Of a stretch of 64,000 nucleotides of DNA, positions 24,001-37,238 are shown in pieces; the first letter of the stretch is position 1, and every line of letters starts with the position of its first letter. Origin of the DNA: Cercis canadensis. Its lineage: Eukaryota > Streptophyta > Magnoliopsida > Fabales > Fabaceae. The DNA is taken from the NCBI GenBank assembly GCA_003255065.1, contig QAOA01008173.1, positions 1-64,000 of the forward strand, read 5' to 3'. The notes below the pieces were generated by a model. It was not told the DNA's origin. It was given only the letters and a program-made list of their open reading frames with translations, and ran no database searches. Made by a program: the position numbers and the translations under genes.

Positions 24001-27000
24001 CTGATGCACGCAGAAGGTTCTTAGCATAATTTGCTGCGGATGACCCAAATGTTTTGGGTAGGACAAACAATATCATGATCTGCAATATTTCACTTAAACA
24101 AGTCATGACAAGGAGTTTGGAATGTATATAAACCCATATTCACTTCTATATTCATAACCATTGGAAAATCCTTTCCTTCCCCTGCCACCTATTTATTCTC
24201 TTACAAGTGTTCACATGCACAGACAAAATTTATCCCTCAAATTTGCCACACCAAAAAGAATAATAAATGCAATTCATCCGAAATTTAAATAAGATGAGTA
24301 CAGAACTAGAATCAATTTAGAAAGAAAAAGGTAGAAACAAGACAACAGAATTCTTTGAAATGCTTAATCATTTCTCTGCCACAGCATGAAAGTAATCTCA
24401 ACGCATCCTATTTATCGAAAGTCAAACAGAACTAAATAATGTTATCCCAAATTAATAGGAAAAGGAAAAGAAACTTAAATTATATAGGAAAACCTAATCC
24501 CTATATTTAAACAGATTATTCAGTCTAAATCTCTGATATACCAAAATATAAAATCCCAATAAATCCAAACTAAAAATGTTCATAACATGGAAATGTCAAA
24601 CATCTTCGTGTCTTCCTTCTATTTCAAAGATAAAAGGCAACTGAAAATTTAACAGTGGCAAGAACGGATATCTCATGAGATGACTATAACATATTACAAA
24701 TTTAATGAGATTCCCTAAAATTGAAAAGAAAATATCAATCAGTTTGGATGAGATCCTATGTTCTTGTATATATCAATTTACCTTATAAACTATACTTGAG
24801 ATACTAAGTCACCATGACCAAACTCAAAAGAATATTTTTAAGGAAAAAAAAAGGTTAGCAAGTTAGCACAAGCAAGAAAGAGAGATAGGTAGAGATTTAC
24901 CTGAGGAAGTGGAAATACAACAAATAAGTCAATAATAAAAAGACCCTTGAGGTAATGAATAGCAATTTCCTTCGGATGGTCAACTAACTCTCCAGCACCA
25001 ACCACCATAGACTCAGGAGCCACATAAGCCAACCTAAACTGCAAAGAGGCAACTGGGAAAAATTAGTCAAGTTTTGCATGACAGAAGAGCACCAAACAAG
25101 ACTTGTGAACAAAACAATCATAGTCTGGATTCAGGAAAGATGAATTTTTTTCCTTTTTCTTCTCCCCCCTTTCTTTTTGTACTGAACCACTAAAAATAAT
25201 AAGTCAATACAATCATAAACAGAGAGATCAACATGCAACACTACTTGATAATTGATAGTATCAATGAGGTCGTTTTTTCTCCTGGTGGGAGAAAAGTGGA
25301 TAAAAGTAGAATTTATAAAGAAGAACAAGAAGAATACATAGAAAGAGGACAAGTAACCGTCCTAAAACAAATGAAACAACTTAACGAAAAGAGGAGAAAA
25401 AATCAGCTTAAAAGGACACTCCAGTCCCTCTGTAATCCTGTTAGAGAAACAGTCCTAAAGAAACCATGTGCAGACACCTAAAGAGCAGCCAAAAAAACTA
25501 CTCTATTCAAACTCTGGCATTATGCTCCAGCCTCAGGTACCACTCCCTGCAAAGAATCATCTGGAATCTCATGCATTATTGCTTGTCAGAATAAATTGAT
25601 TCAAGAACTGTATGTTGTACAATGATGAATGTTACTTGGAGGATTTGAACTGTATCTTAAAACAATCAAACAATGGTCTCAACCTGCATTTTGTTTTGCT
25701 GTCATATAAAAGTTTAACAGTAAACCTTATGAAAGGCTATGATCGAATTATTTTCTAGTAGATAGCTGTTACTTCTGATGCAAAAGCAAGCTAAACCCAG
25801 TAGGTTTAGTACCAGAATATTGTTCTGAAATAACATACAGCAGATTTACCTTCTGAAAACCAGAGAAAATACAGTCAAGAAAGGAGCCAGAATATAAGCT
25901 TCAAAGTAGTAGCATGGTATCATCAAATATATATCTATGAGTGGAGGATCCACTTACACCCTCGAATAACTTTTTATAAGAGGTGGATTTCATCGATACA
26001 ACTGTTGAATCATGAGGTATTATGGTGTTGATCACCCATGTCAAATTTTACATAAATCATACATTCCTAAGTACTTAATCTAATTTATGACATTTACTTA
26101 GATTTTAAAATCATATTATCCATTAAAAATAAAATAATATAATTAAGTATTAATTAATTCTTAAATTTTATGAAATTTTATGAGCATGATCTACATTATG
26201 AGAACTTTCAATTTGACAATTGGATCTAGGAAATTCACCTTCTACAAGAAAGTTATTCAAGGGTGTAAGTGGATCCCCATTTCTATATCTAAATATATAT
26301 TATATATATACATATATGAAAAAAATTACATAAATTAAAAGTTAGAAAAAAAAATCCCAAAAAGGAAGCCATCCAGAAGTACCTGAAGAAGAACATTCAG
26401 GAAGTATACAAAATCAGTCATGCTTCTAAGTAAAACGAGTATTGTTGTCATCGGCCAGTTTATAACAATACAGTTCTCGTCCTGAATAAAATGAGCAGGA
26501 AAAATGTTGAGTAAATTTGCATTATAGATTTTGTAGGCAATTGAAGTGGAGGTAAACAATAAACACATTAAGCACACAGGCATTATTACTCGAAGCTACT
26601 TAATGATTCCTTTTAGCCAATGTAAATACCCAACAGAAACTGGTCAAGATCAGTAACTACAAGTTGCAGGATTTTGTTGGAAAATGAAAGGAGAAGAACC
26701 ATACCTTCAGTACAGAAAGCACGAAGAAAAATAATGGATCCACAAAAATTGCTACCAAGCAAGAAATGGCAAAGAACTTGTTCCATTTTTGTACAACTTT
26801 AGTATGAGGGTTCATAACTCCAGGAACATATGAAGACAGGAAAGAAAAAAATCTTCTTGCACAACCCTTGGCATCGCCATATAGGGCATTATGGAACTGT
26901 AAACATTCAAAGATAGATAATAGTACATTAAGTAACTAAAAATAAAATGTTACAGTGATTCTAAATGATAAAATGCCTAGAAAAAGCAAAGAAAAAGGTT

Positions 27001-28595
27001 ATACGAAGATCATGTAAAATGACACACTGCACAGACCTTTAGAAAATAAGTAGTGGACAAATGGGGCTATGAATTGATAATACTTTTATTTCCTCTGAAA
27101 GTGGACAATAATGACAACAATAGCAATAGTTACTGATACTGAAACAATAATTTTCATAGATGCAGTTAGAATATAACTATTTCATTGACAAACACATTGA
27201 TTTCAGAGCACTTAATCCATTTTTACCAATGAAAGCATTTCACTATTGAATAAACAACAAGATTCCATAAGCTATGTCCCATAGAAAATTTAGCACCAGA
27301 GTTTACAGGTGCCTTCAACTTGGAGAAGATATTTCTTTTCCTTTCTTGTATTTGCTCCCTATTTACTAAGGAGGAAAAAGGGCATGTTAGGGATGCTTAT
27401 CTGTTCTACAGATACCTAGAAGCCCATACCCATGAAGGAATTGCAAAACCAATGGTTTAGTGGTTTTACCACAATCTTATTTTTTAAAGAAAAGATTAGA
27501 TTGTACATAATCATTTTACACATCATACTTATTTTTCTACGTACACTGAAATTTCTACAACAGGTCTTCATGATAGGCCAAATCATAATTAGCAAGTAAA
27601 TATAAGTACTTGAGCTAAATCAAGCCTTAAGATACTAAACCTCTATATCTCTTCTCAGCACATGGTTCTAAGTGAATAGCAATTGAAACAAAATGCTATT
27701 TCTTTGAAAGGCCATCTAAGATCTTGATGTCTAACATAAATACATGATCAAACACATTGATATGGATGCACCAAATGCCACAACTAAATAACAAGAGTAT
27801 GAAAACTAGATATAGGGAAACTAGAAAAATCTTAAAAATGCATTAATATGGAGAATATTAGGCTACTAGAGAAGCACAGAAGCAAAGCATAAATCAAACA
27901 AATATCTATGCATTATCAATAATGGTAAAGTCAACTTCAGAGTTTGGACAGAGTGAATCTCCAATGCATGTCAGAGGCAAGAAGCTAAGTGTCTGGACAC
28001 AGAAACTATGTAATCTAAGGCAACTACAAAACATGGTAATGAATATATTCTTAAAATAAAAGGAAAAAACAGTCTATTTTAGGAAGAAAGATACCTTAGG
28101 ATCAAATATACCCGAAGCTTTTGAATATCTTTGTTGAGTACTCTTGAAGTAAGTAGGGCAAGTCGTACAATAAGGATCATTACACATTCCCAGCTGCCCA
28201 GACCTCAGTAAATGTTCATTTTTGCCAGCATAATTATTCTGCAAATCATTTTCACCGTTGCCACGGAAAGAAGGAAATTGTTCTGTCTTGCTCTCCACTG
28301 CTATATTTACTGTTACTCCAGTCTTCTGCTGGAAAGGGTTTCCAGGTCTATGGGTGACATATAGTGGACCACTCATCTGCACAAAGGGAGTTTTTCTCTC
28401 ACTTCGTAGGGGACCAGTGTGTCCCATAAGAGTAGTTTCTCTCTCATATGGCTCTGTGGAGTTCATAGGAATGGAAATTGATGCGCTTCGTGTCCTGGCC
28501 GCAGGCCTCTGCAATTTAGAATCCTTATGTTCATCAGATAGTTGGGGATGAGTGTCTGACAGCATAGGCACCTCATCTTTTTCAAAACCATCCAT
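18067..28595 (-). CDS. Cyclic nucleotide-gated ion channel, CNGC19/20 type, 765 aa
   Basis: Twelve exons (read 28595 downwards): 28095-28595, 26705-26896, 26383-26481, 24901-25038, 23831-24079, 23114-23350, 21712-21857, 20211-20288, 19257-19386, 18666-18912, 18366-18528, 18067-18184. All junctions are GT-AG and in phase, giving 765 residues, about the size of Arabidopsis CNGC20. The N-terminal 167 residues include a Cys motif (C138, C143, C146). Six membrane segments follow, with a Cys-rich S5-pore loop and pore STLAGNLTPSYF (filter AGN, about residues 478-480). Then come S6, a C-linker, a cyclic-nucleotide-binding domain with GEELLTW, and an IQ-type calmodulin site (ATRIQVTWRYRKRR, about 737-750). 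Expected role: Ca2+-permeable plasma-membrane channel, in Arabidopsis linked to immunity and cell-death control. Introns hold two MITE-like insertions and the N gap. Confidence 0.93.
20442..21120. mobile_element. GC-rich inverted-end element in CNGC intron, spanning the N gap
   Basis: CCAAGAC at 20435-20441 is repeated at 21121-21127, directly outside ends that read TTATGTTGCAC and, reversed, CTATGTTGCAC. This gives a 7-bp target duplication and about 10-bp inverted termini. The interior starts with iterated GGGTACG units and ends in CG-rich sequence, unlike the AT-rich intron around it. The middle is lost in 363 N's. A non-autonomous DNA transposon is likely, perhaps hAT-like; the superfamily is uncertain. 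Confidence 0.65.
20625..20987. other. Assembly gap (363 N)
   Basis: A run of N's. The sequence to its right is a C-rich low-complexity stretch (CCCTCC repeats), which probably caused the gap. It lies within an intron, so no CNGC exon is affected. Confidence 0.99.
23747..23776. repeat. Poly-G tract with an ambiguous base
   Basis: A nearly pure G run with an n at 23762, in a CNGC intron. Confidence 0.9.
25938..26283. mobile_element. MITE of 346 bp in CNGC intron, 8-bp target duplication
   Basis: TATATCTA at 25930-25937 is repeated at 26284-26291. The ends are inverted: GGATCCACTTACACCCTCGA on the left and GGATCCACTTACACCCTTGA on the reversed right, continuing imperfectly for about 40 bases. 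The interior is AT-rich and non-coding. An 8-bp duplication fits the hAT superfamily, although the flank is itself low-complexity TA sequence, so the exact boundary could shift by a base or two. Confidence 0.65.
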
Positions 28596-28610
28596 ATTGA
28601 ATCAACAATT

Positions 28611-30351
28611 CTGCAATAACAATATAAAATTAACAGAACATTCAATATATACATTTCTCTACCATAATAGTAATTCCAAAATCAAAATTAATCTAATCTA
28701 ACTAGAAAGGAATTAATATGAAACAGAAAAAAAAAAAGGAGTAGGAAAAAAATCCAAAGACCACATGTTAGGGACAAAGCCAGATGAAAATTAACGCACC
28801 AAAAGGACAAAAGTATTAAATTTCACCTATTCTTATAGTTCAACTGTTTATTAACAGGAGCTCAACTGGCTGCAATTGTTGTCAGAGTGAAGAATTGAAT
28901 ATTTCAGGTCAAGGAGATAATATTGAGGGGCCAAAGTGATTAAAAAGATCAAGAAAAGATTTTTTTGATGTGTTATTCTTCTTCAGTAGTAGTTTGCTTT
29001 TGGAGGATGCCTCATCCACACTCATTCTGCTGTCCCTCCTCCAAATAAAATTTCTTCTCTTCTCACAGAGAAAGCGAGAGAGGGAGAGAGAGCAACAAAT
29101 GGAAATCAGGAAACTAACTTCTCTTGTTGCAGCACTAATAGGCTTACAAATTATACAGGTCCCAGAGGTCCTGTATCTCATTCCCCGAGAAATAAAATGA
29201 AAATCAAAGTGAAACATGATAAACTTTTCTCTGATGATAATAACCATTTATAGTATGTATATTGAAAATTACAAAGTTCAAATATGTCTATAACATAAAG
29301 AAGAGAAGAATGAAAAGGTCCAATCAATAAGTCATTTCCCTCATAGAAAGACTACAACACTTGGGTTTGCTCCACCACACTAATTAGCTTCAAATGTTAT
29401 TCAGTTCCTTCTAGCAAATCTCCTTCATGACACCAAGTAAAATGGATTTTCAAGCACTAGAATGTACAAGTCTCAACATAATACCCTTTCAAAAATGCCT
29501 TATACCATACTGCAGTATTGACAAAAACCCAAGCATATATTAATAAGTCCGTTACAACTGAGCAGTTGTGCTTAGGATCTCCCTATTACAACTGAGCAGT
29601 TCAGCATTATGAAAGAGGTGGCTAATCTCTCTAGTTTCTATGAAACGCCCACCCTCTAGGGCCTCTACTACATATAAAGCGATGTCAACCAGATCAAAGT
29701 CATAAGATTTTTCAACAACTTACCAACAGACCAGGCCCAGAAAACCTGTGCAAAGTTTATAATCCATGATGATTTAAATTGAGAGCCGCAGCTAAAATAT
29801 GCATGGCAAAGCTGTTTGAGAAATTAACACTCTCTTTACCAAAATATCTTCATCATCCACACTAAAACTTTTGCCAAGTCTGCAATAAAGCTGAACCTTT
29901 TTTTTCTGAAACCCACACGACGCATTCAGATTGCTCCCAAAGCATGCTGATTCATATTATGGCTTTTGAACTTTATCACTAAAGCATAAACCGCAAAAGA
30001 ATTTGAAACAATCAGTACATAAATACAACAAACAATTGAACTTGTTCATCAAACTGTCCGACCTCTTTTACAAGTAACAAATATGACATTCAATGCTGCT
30101 GACTTTCTTAGTTTGATCATGCCCTCCATGTTCCTTTGTTCCTGTTTCTATAGGCATTTGTGCGTGTGTCCCAAGTTAACAAATACTATATTGCACCAAT
30201 GAGATGAAGCATTGTGAAGAAAAGGCGATTGGCTTATGGATAAGAGGAGGAATTCGACCATAATGTAGTGAAACTAAATAAAGGAAAAAGCGGTAAACAA
30301 GCAAAAATCAAGAAAAATTACAAACGAAGGAAAACCAAGAAAGAGTAAGAC
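28611..30351 (-). other. Probable 5' UTR intron of the CNGC gene
   Basis: Reading on the minus strand, AACAG|GTCTTAC at 30352/30351 is a possible donor. TTATTGCAG|AATTG at 28611/28610 is a good acceptor 15 bases before the CNGC start codon. The region has no coding exon. A GA-rich microsatellite lies at about 29067-29092. Splicing here is inferred, not demonstrated. Confidence 0.45.
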
Positions 30352-30929
30352 CTGTTTGAAGTTGATTTCCAGATAATATACTGTGAAAGCCCCACCAAAA
30401 GCTCAGAGCCTCAGAGTGCTAGTATCCTCCCATTCCCCATGCAAAATCAAGTTTGCATTTTTAGAAACTTGCTGGTTATGGCGGAACCAGAGAGGAGATT
30501 CTCACAGAAAGAGGGAGATTCTGAAGGGTTAAACGAGGTCTGAAGCTAGGCAAATGCAGGTGAGAGCAAGAAAGAAGACTGAACACGCCGACTGAGTAAA
30601 TGCTAGAGCGAGAGTCGTAAAGGTGAAGACTTTGAACTGTTGAAGAGTCAGCTGTGTGGACGAAGCAAATAGCATTAAAATCGGCATCCTGTGATTGGCG
30701 AGAGCCATGGGACAGGCGAGACGGCATTAAAAACCTTCTCTTTTTTCCTTTTCCTTTTTTCTTTTTTTTGTTCTTTATTTTTGTCTGAGAGTGAATTCGG
30801 GATGGTAATTGGTAAAGACAACGAAACACCTTAAGCTTTGGAGAATTTGGAATTTCAGAGACAATTTCGCCTTTGCCCAATCCACAAGTTTGCCCCTTTT
30901 GATACCTTTCTTGGTGGGTCACACTTAAC

Positions 30930-30984
30930 AGTCAAAGTCACAACCTGGTTCTTCTGTTTGAGGCGTCACACCTGCGTCTTGACT
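30930..30984. promoter_or_regulatory. W-box-like TTGACT motifs upstream of CNGC
   Basis: AGTCAA at 30930-30935 (TTGACT on the CNGC strand) and TTGACT at 30979-30984 on the plus strand lie a few hundred bases upstream of the presumed CNGC 5' UTR. WRKY factors bind such cores, and CNGC19/20 genes are defence-related, so a role is plausible. The motif is short and can occur by chance. Confidence 0.25.
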
Positions 30985-32515
30985 TTCTTCATAGTTCCTC
31001 TTCGTTTTAAGATAAAAATTCAGGTCAAATGGTGCTTGAAGCATAAGGAAAGAAAGCATGAATAAACTGATTCTTGTGCACAATCATGGTTTAGGGAATA
31101 TTTTGAAAAGGATTTTTTTCATTGATTTTTGAATTTTTAAGAACTCAATTGATATAATTTTTTTTAAGGATTTAAATAATTTTTATTATATTTTTAAAGA
31201 CTGAAATAATTTTTTACTATTTTTATAAGAAAGCAGACTTAAAATAATTAAAGAATAAGTATAGGTATGAAATTCAATACGTCTAAATTCTAATACATTG
31301 CCTTTCAACTTAATAATCAGTATTTTTTTTGTTATTCTAATCATTTTGACCAATTATGGTTTTTAATTTTTTTATTTTGTGATTGGAATTATGGTTTTTT
31401 ATTGATTACCCTTGATGCTGGATTCATTATTAGTTACAACTTACAAGTGATAGTGAAATTGAATTTTTCTTCGGAAATGAAGTCAATCTATTGAGTATTT
31501 GAGTGTGTTTTATAAATCATTCTTAAAATTATTAAGATAACTTCATATAAAAAAAATTATTAAGATAACTCATTGAAAAATTGTAACGAATTCCCTTATT
31601 TTCCTGATAATATTAATTGGTTAACAAATTAATATTCAATCATTAGTTGTTAACGACAAAGAAGCCTAATGCACTGTAAAAAAGGAAATGGTTACATGAC
31701 AAGAAAATAACTCTTCCTTTCACCGATGGAGGTGCCATTAATTTCATAAATTATTTGTACATATTTCTAACAGAAAATTATTGTTTGGATCATAAAATTT
31801 GCAAAAAAAAAAAAACATCTATTAGTTTTTTTTTATACATATTAATTATAATTTAGTTATTTTAATACTATTTATTTGAACAGTAAACTAACCGTTTTGT
31901 TTATGAGTAATTAAAGATTGTAAGTCNTATTCTTTTACCTATGTAGTTACCTTTAGTTTTTTCTTCCCTTAAAGTTATGTGATTATCATGTGAATTGTAT
32001 ATGGTTATCCTTCATTTAGTATGTGATTAATAAGCACAATATGTAATTATAGCATGTACTGCTCCTCAATTTATTTTTTAACATGAGAAAATAATTTTTC
32101 CACAAACAAAAATTATCACAAATGAGATGATCTGATAAGCAAAATTAATTCAAAGTAAATGTAAATTCAAGATAGCATAAGCGGGTATTCTTCTAACCTA
32201 TGTGGTTATTCTTTGGCATTCATCTTCCCATTGTTATATGGGTATTCTTTTGACTCTACATGATTATTTTTCACATAGTGTATACTTAATGGTCATAATG
32301 CGTGCATATCCTATGAAAACAATCATAGGAGCAAAACAAGTAATTTATTATTTACATAAACAATGCTAGAAAAACCAAACTAAAATTAATATACATAAAA
32401 AACTTATAATTTTTTTTTTTGTAAACTTTATGACTTAATCAATAACTGTCTATTTGCCAAGTATACTATTTAGTTTAGTACACTAATTAATAATTAACCT
32501 TAAAATATAAGTACG
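30985..32515. other. AT-rich intergenic space, divergent promoters
   Basis: This separates the divergently oriented CNGC (-) and TIM14 (+) genes. I see AT-rich low-complexity sequence, one n at 31927 and no open frame with recognisable content. Confidence 0.5.
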
Positions 32516-32517
32516 AG

Positions 32518-32551
32518 CCACGTGGCGAGCAAAACCCCGCCCTAACCCGCG
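32518..32551 (+). promoter_or_regulatory. G-box palindrome and AACCC-rich patch before TIM14
   Basis: CCACGTGG at 32518-32525 is a perfect G-box palindrome. It is followed by AAAACCCCGCCCTAACCC at 32531-32548, reminiscent of telo-box promoters of growth-related plant genes. The patch is GC-rich in an AT-rich setting, about 390 bases upstream of the TIM14 start codon, as expected for a proximal promoter. Confidence 0.4.
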
Positions 32552-32915
32552 CCATTGCCTTTTCTAATATTTAATTTGACAATTAATTCGAGCGTCCAGA
32601 TTTTTTAGGAAAAAAAAAAAAACCGTCGCCGCCTCAAATTAGTTCTCCACTTGCGGTTGTCTTTCTGGGAGTTTCTTGAAGCTCAAGTCGGAATGGCTAA
32701 CATCGGCCCCTCTCTGCTTCTTTTATTTATGCATAAAAGCCCTTCTTTTTCCTTTTTCACTTTCCAAAATTTTCAGCCAATTTCCAACATAACATTCTAT
32801 AAAGGTTTTAGCTTCCTCTCCGTCATCAGTTTTCCGATTGAATCTGTTGCTTATTTCGATTGGTTGGTTTAATTCATCTCACGGGTTTGGGCAACAGAAC
32901 TATTGGAATTTCGCC

Positions 32916-35270
32916 ATGGTAATCTTTCTTTGCTTTTCCTTTGTTCAAAGGAAAAAGGATATATTTTTGTTTGAATTATTTGCTCATATTTGAATGCTAA
33001 ATATCAATACATGGCCTCAACTATGCTTAGGTGATGAAAGGGTTTGTGTCGGATACAATGTTGTTGTTTTTCTATTTTGGGTCAATTTTGCCATTAGTAT
33101 ATAAACTCTGATGAAAGTAAGTCGTTTGTCTAATTTGCGCCGTTCAATTGTTTGTGATATTTCCTGAGAGGGTGCCTTTGATATCTTATCTCCGGTCCAA
33201 ATTGTTATATTATTTATTGAAAGTGGATCTGCTGGAATATCATGGCTAGGGGAGTAAATCAGGGTTTTTTACATAGTAGAAGAGAAGTGAGTGGAAAAAT
33301 AGAGTAAAGATGTAATTTTGAGAGAACTTTGTTTGTAACAGCCTGAAGCAAATGTGATTCATAGTCAAGTAGTTGTACATTTCTACCGAACTGCTATCTA
33401 TTGTTCTGCACGTCCTCAATGCCACTCTTGTAGTCATCTTCTTTAATGAACATGACGCCAGTCTACACTTGTGCTCCGGAAAATCTTAAATGGGCTCCCT
33501 ACCCTGTATAATCTCAACTCCCTTTGAAGCAAACATGTCCCATTGCGGATTTGGGTCGCAGAGTGTCATCTCTGGATTGAGTTGCACAATTTGCTACCAG
33601 GCAGGAGTAATTTTATAATTCTCAGGGTGGAAGAGTGCTGCAAGAGCACATTTGCCCTTGTTTCAAGTAAACTCCTACCTATTAATGTTATTCATATGTG
33701 ATTGAAAATGGAACTATATTACTATGATATTGAGTTTTATCCCCAAAGAAGTTGGGATATGGAATTTTATTCCAAAAAAAAGTTAGGATATTGACTTTTG
33801 AGAGTTACAATCTATTATCTTTGAAGGATATGTTGGGTAGTAGATGAAGATCATGAATCTATTAAATTTTGTATTAATGCAAAAAAGGCAACATCCTAAA
33901 GTCTTACAGTGATAGAAGCTCTAGTTGCACATACTGGTAGGTCTGCATTTTGTATACTCTTATCAAGAATGACAAATTTTTTGTATACTTCCATGAGAGT
34001 TAGCAATTATTTGGATGTGGGACATTAATCTGTTTATAGAAATGACCTGAAAAAAACAAAGGCTAGGTAACTATAAAATTCTAAAATATAAAGAGTGAAG
34101 TATTGCTCTTGTCAAGAATCTCGTTAAGAATGAAGGGCACGCTATTCATGGATTTTTATTTTGCAGTAGTAATTATGTTAGAAATGTAAAAATGATTGCT
34201 TTCATGGACACTATATTGAACTATGATAATCTTTTAGAGCTATAGAAGTTTTTGGGCTTTATCACAGATTGGATTTTTGTATTCTTGGCAAGATTATATA
34301 CTCTTATTCTATACATTAATATTTTACAATTCTTGTCTATAGGAAGTTTATTTTTGGATTTTGGTTGCTTTATTTGATTCTTTTCTCTGCCCATGGTGCA
34401 AGTTCCATAGTAGTTTAATTTGTTCTTTTAGTAGGATTTGAACAGGAATGGCTAACTTAATTGAGGATTAACATCTTCACTTTCTTTTTCTCTAAAAATA
34501 AACACAAGCTCTTTTTTATCTTTAATTTTTAGAGAATTTGTCATTTTGCTTACTTTATTTACTTTAATCTCTTGTTGCAATGTATATATGATTTTTTGGA
34601 TAACATAACATATGTGAAATATCTTGCTACTTCCATAGACATCACCTCTAGTAATGGGCACAACAGTCGCAGCTGCTGCCTTGGGGGGAAGATATTTGAT
34701 TGCTGCCTGGCATGCATTCAAAGCTCGACCTCAAGTTCCACGGGTTCGAAGATTTTATCCTGGTGGTTTTGAGAATGTCATGACCAAGCGAGAAGCGGCA
34801 TTAATTCTTGGAGTCAGGTATATCTTCATATGTAAAACCTATTCAGGATAACCAATTTGGTGATTTCAGTATTCTATCTATTTATGCTCTCTCAGCTGGG
34901 AACAACCATGTTAGTTTGTCACAACTAACACAACTTCTAAATCCATGTAAAGTCGCATTGTCCTTCTAAGTACAAGGAGGCAAAGATGATGTCTTGGATT
35001 TTTTCTTTGTTGTTGGGAAAGAAGAGGGGGGGGGGGCTGGATTCTTTATAATGCTTAAGTATATCTTTGTTTTGCCTTGTGGATTTTGAAGGTTATTTTG
35101 TTGTCACTTTCAGAGAAAGTACTGTGATGGAGAAGATTAAGGATGCTCACAGGAGAGTGATGATGGCAAATCATCCTGATGCCGGTGGGAGCCATTACCT
35201 TGCTTCCAAGATAAATGAAGCCAAGGACGTTTTGATGGGGAAGACAAGGGGTGGTCATTCGGCATTTTAG
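32916..35270 (+). CDS. TIM14: Mitochondrial import motor subunit TIM14 (J-domain), 112 aa
   Basis: Exons: 32916-32918, 34639-34817 and 35114-35270, giving 112 residues, the usual plant TIM14 length. The first coding exon is the ATG alone (ATG|GTAATC), and the next begins in phase with [20 protein letters not shown] short N-terminal membrane segment precedes a divergent J-domain ([15 protein letters not shown] at residues 81-83, then [16 protein letters not shown]). In the inner-membrane TIM23 presequence translocase, TIM14 (Pam18) stimulates the ATPase of matrix Hsp70. An alternative start at the internal ATG 34654 would lose five residues; homologues starting MATP/MTSP-like favour the spliced ATG. 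Confidence 0.93.
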
Positions 35271-37238
35271 ATATATAAGTACTGGAAGAAATGTATACCC
35301 AACCGGTAATTTTTGTATTTCTTTAGTCTTATTGAACAAATGGTAGCATTGAGTCATTGTAGGGATAATAATCATAATCATCATTGCCTTCTCTCTATCC
35401 CTGTTTCTTGTACTTTCTCTTGGAATGAAATTTCCCACGTTTTATGTTGGATGAAATGTTACGTGACTAATCATTCTGGAAGTTGTAAAACTGCTTTCAA
35501 GTTTAGATTTTGACAGTTTTGAATGGTGGGAAAGGCTTGCTATACAATTTATGACAACACAAGCTATCTTGATGCCTTGATATTGTCACACACTGAAACA
35601 TGTTCTGATTTATGTGACCTCAGAGAAAATTGATTGAGCATTGAACACTATCCACATCTCATAACACGAATAGTTTTTGAAACATTAGGGATCATAAGCA
35701 ATGCTTTGTTTCTATGGCCAATGAACGCCTTAATGAAGTGACAATTTGCATCATAAGTCATAACCCACATTGCCTTGGTATGATAATCTTTTCATGCAGA
35801 ATCTTACACAACTTGCAAGCCTGGGTATAACCCAGGTTTTTTTCTTTTTTGGGTGAAAAATGGGTATATAACCCAATGAACGCCATAATGAAGGAATCGA
35901 AGCCCAAAATTATTAAAAATAAAAAATAAAAATTCAAGTGAACAACGTCTCTACGTGAGGAATTATACATGCCTTTCATTAGCACGGCCCCCAAATTACT
36001 TCTCAGTAATTATCATATATGGCAGAAAAATCAGATTTTTATTCTTCAGAGTTTCTCTATTTACACACTGTTTAAATGCACATCGATTATGTTTATGATA
36101 TATGGTTAATAAAACTTGATGGAAACGTAAAGTTCATACATGGTCATGTTTAGCTATCCTCTCTTTATTCTTGTTTATGACACATCAATAAACACTGCCT
36201 TCATACTCACTTTGAAGCCAGGTTGAACAAGTAAAATTTAAAGCAATAAAATTTTACTCCTCACTGACAAAACATATATTTAACTATTATCTTATTTAAA
36301 TAATGCGTATAAACATTTTAAAATTTTGTGAGCTATTAAAAATTCTTAAGAACAAATCATAAAATTTATTTATTTCTTATCATCTCTTGAAATTTTGATT
36401 ATTAAATTATGGTTGAACCTTATTAATAAATTACTCATATGACAAAAGAATAATACTTCTATTTCTTTAGCCACAAAGCTTGAAACTTCCTTTGCCAATA
36501 TGTTAAAATAAAGGTATTTCCTTGGAACATTTTAATAAATTTTAATTATAAAATAAAAAAGTGGAGGTTATTTTCACAGCCTATAGCCACAGCCTAATTA
36601 AGTCAAAAGATTTTTATTGACAAATTTACTCTTTGATCTGTAAGAATGGCTTCAATTAGATTCATTGTCATAGTTTATTTTTCTTTCATATTTTATATTT
36701 TTTTTTTTGTTTAAACAAAAGCTATTGTCAATGTGCTCAGAATGAGTTTGAGTCTTGGAGCTTGAGTCTTAAGAGAATTTCTCTATTGAATGTCTGAGAT
36801 TGATGTGGAGATGTGCCCTTAAAATAGTCTAGAGATAAACTTAATTTAATATACAAAAACTAGCTTAATGATACTTTTATAATTAAACAAAAAACAAAAA
36901 AAACCAAAAAGACTTGTTAAAAAATGTCTTTCAAATAAGTGTTTTTAACACTAAACAAATTATTAAAATATTCTTAATATTCTATATTTATTTATATATA
37001 CAATATTACATAAAAATTATATAATTATTATGCATAAATATAAATAAAATAATTATATATATATATATATATTTTTTTTTTTTAAAGAAGAAAACAAAAA
37101 CATGATTGGAGTCTCAGCCCTCCAGATTCAGGTCCAGGTTCATCCTCGTCACTCGTCGTTATTTCCACTTTCCGCGTGCTAAGCAGAGAAAGCTATAGCC
37201 CGTGCTTGTCTTGTTGACGTTTGAGCATGAAGTGAGAT
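35271..37238. other. Intergenic region TIM14 to D-cysteine desulfhydrase
   Basis: AT-rich sequence with the TIM14 3' UTR at its start and a (TA)n run near 37058-37072. The last 120 bases, more GC-balanced, are the probable promoter and 5' UTR of the next gene. No other gene is seen. Confidence 0.5.

Noticed and set aside
30476..30922. 148-codon minus-strand frame upstream of the CNGC gene
   Set aside because: Low-complexity Lys- and Ser-rich text without domain content; it overlaps the presumed CNGC 5' UTR and promoter.
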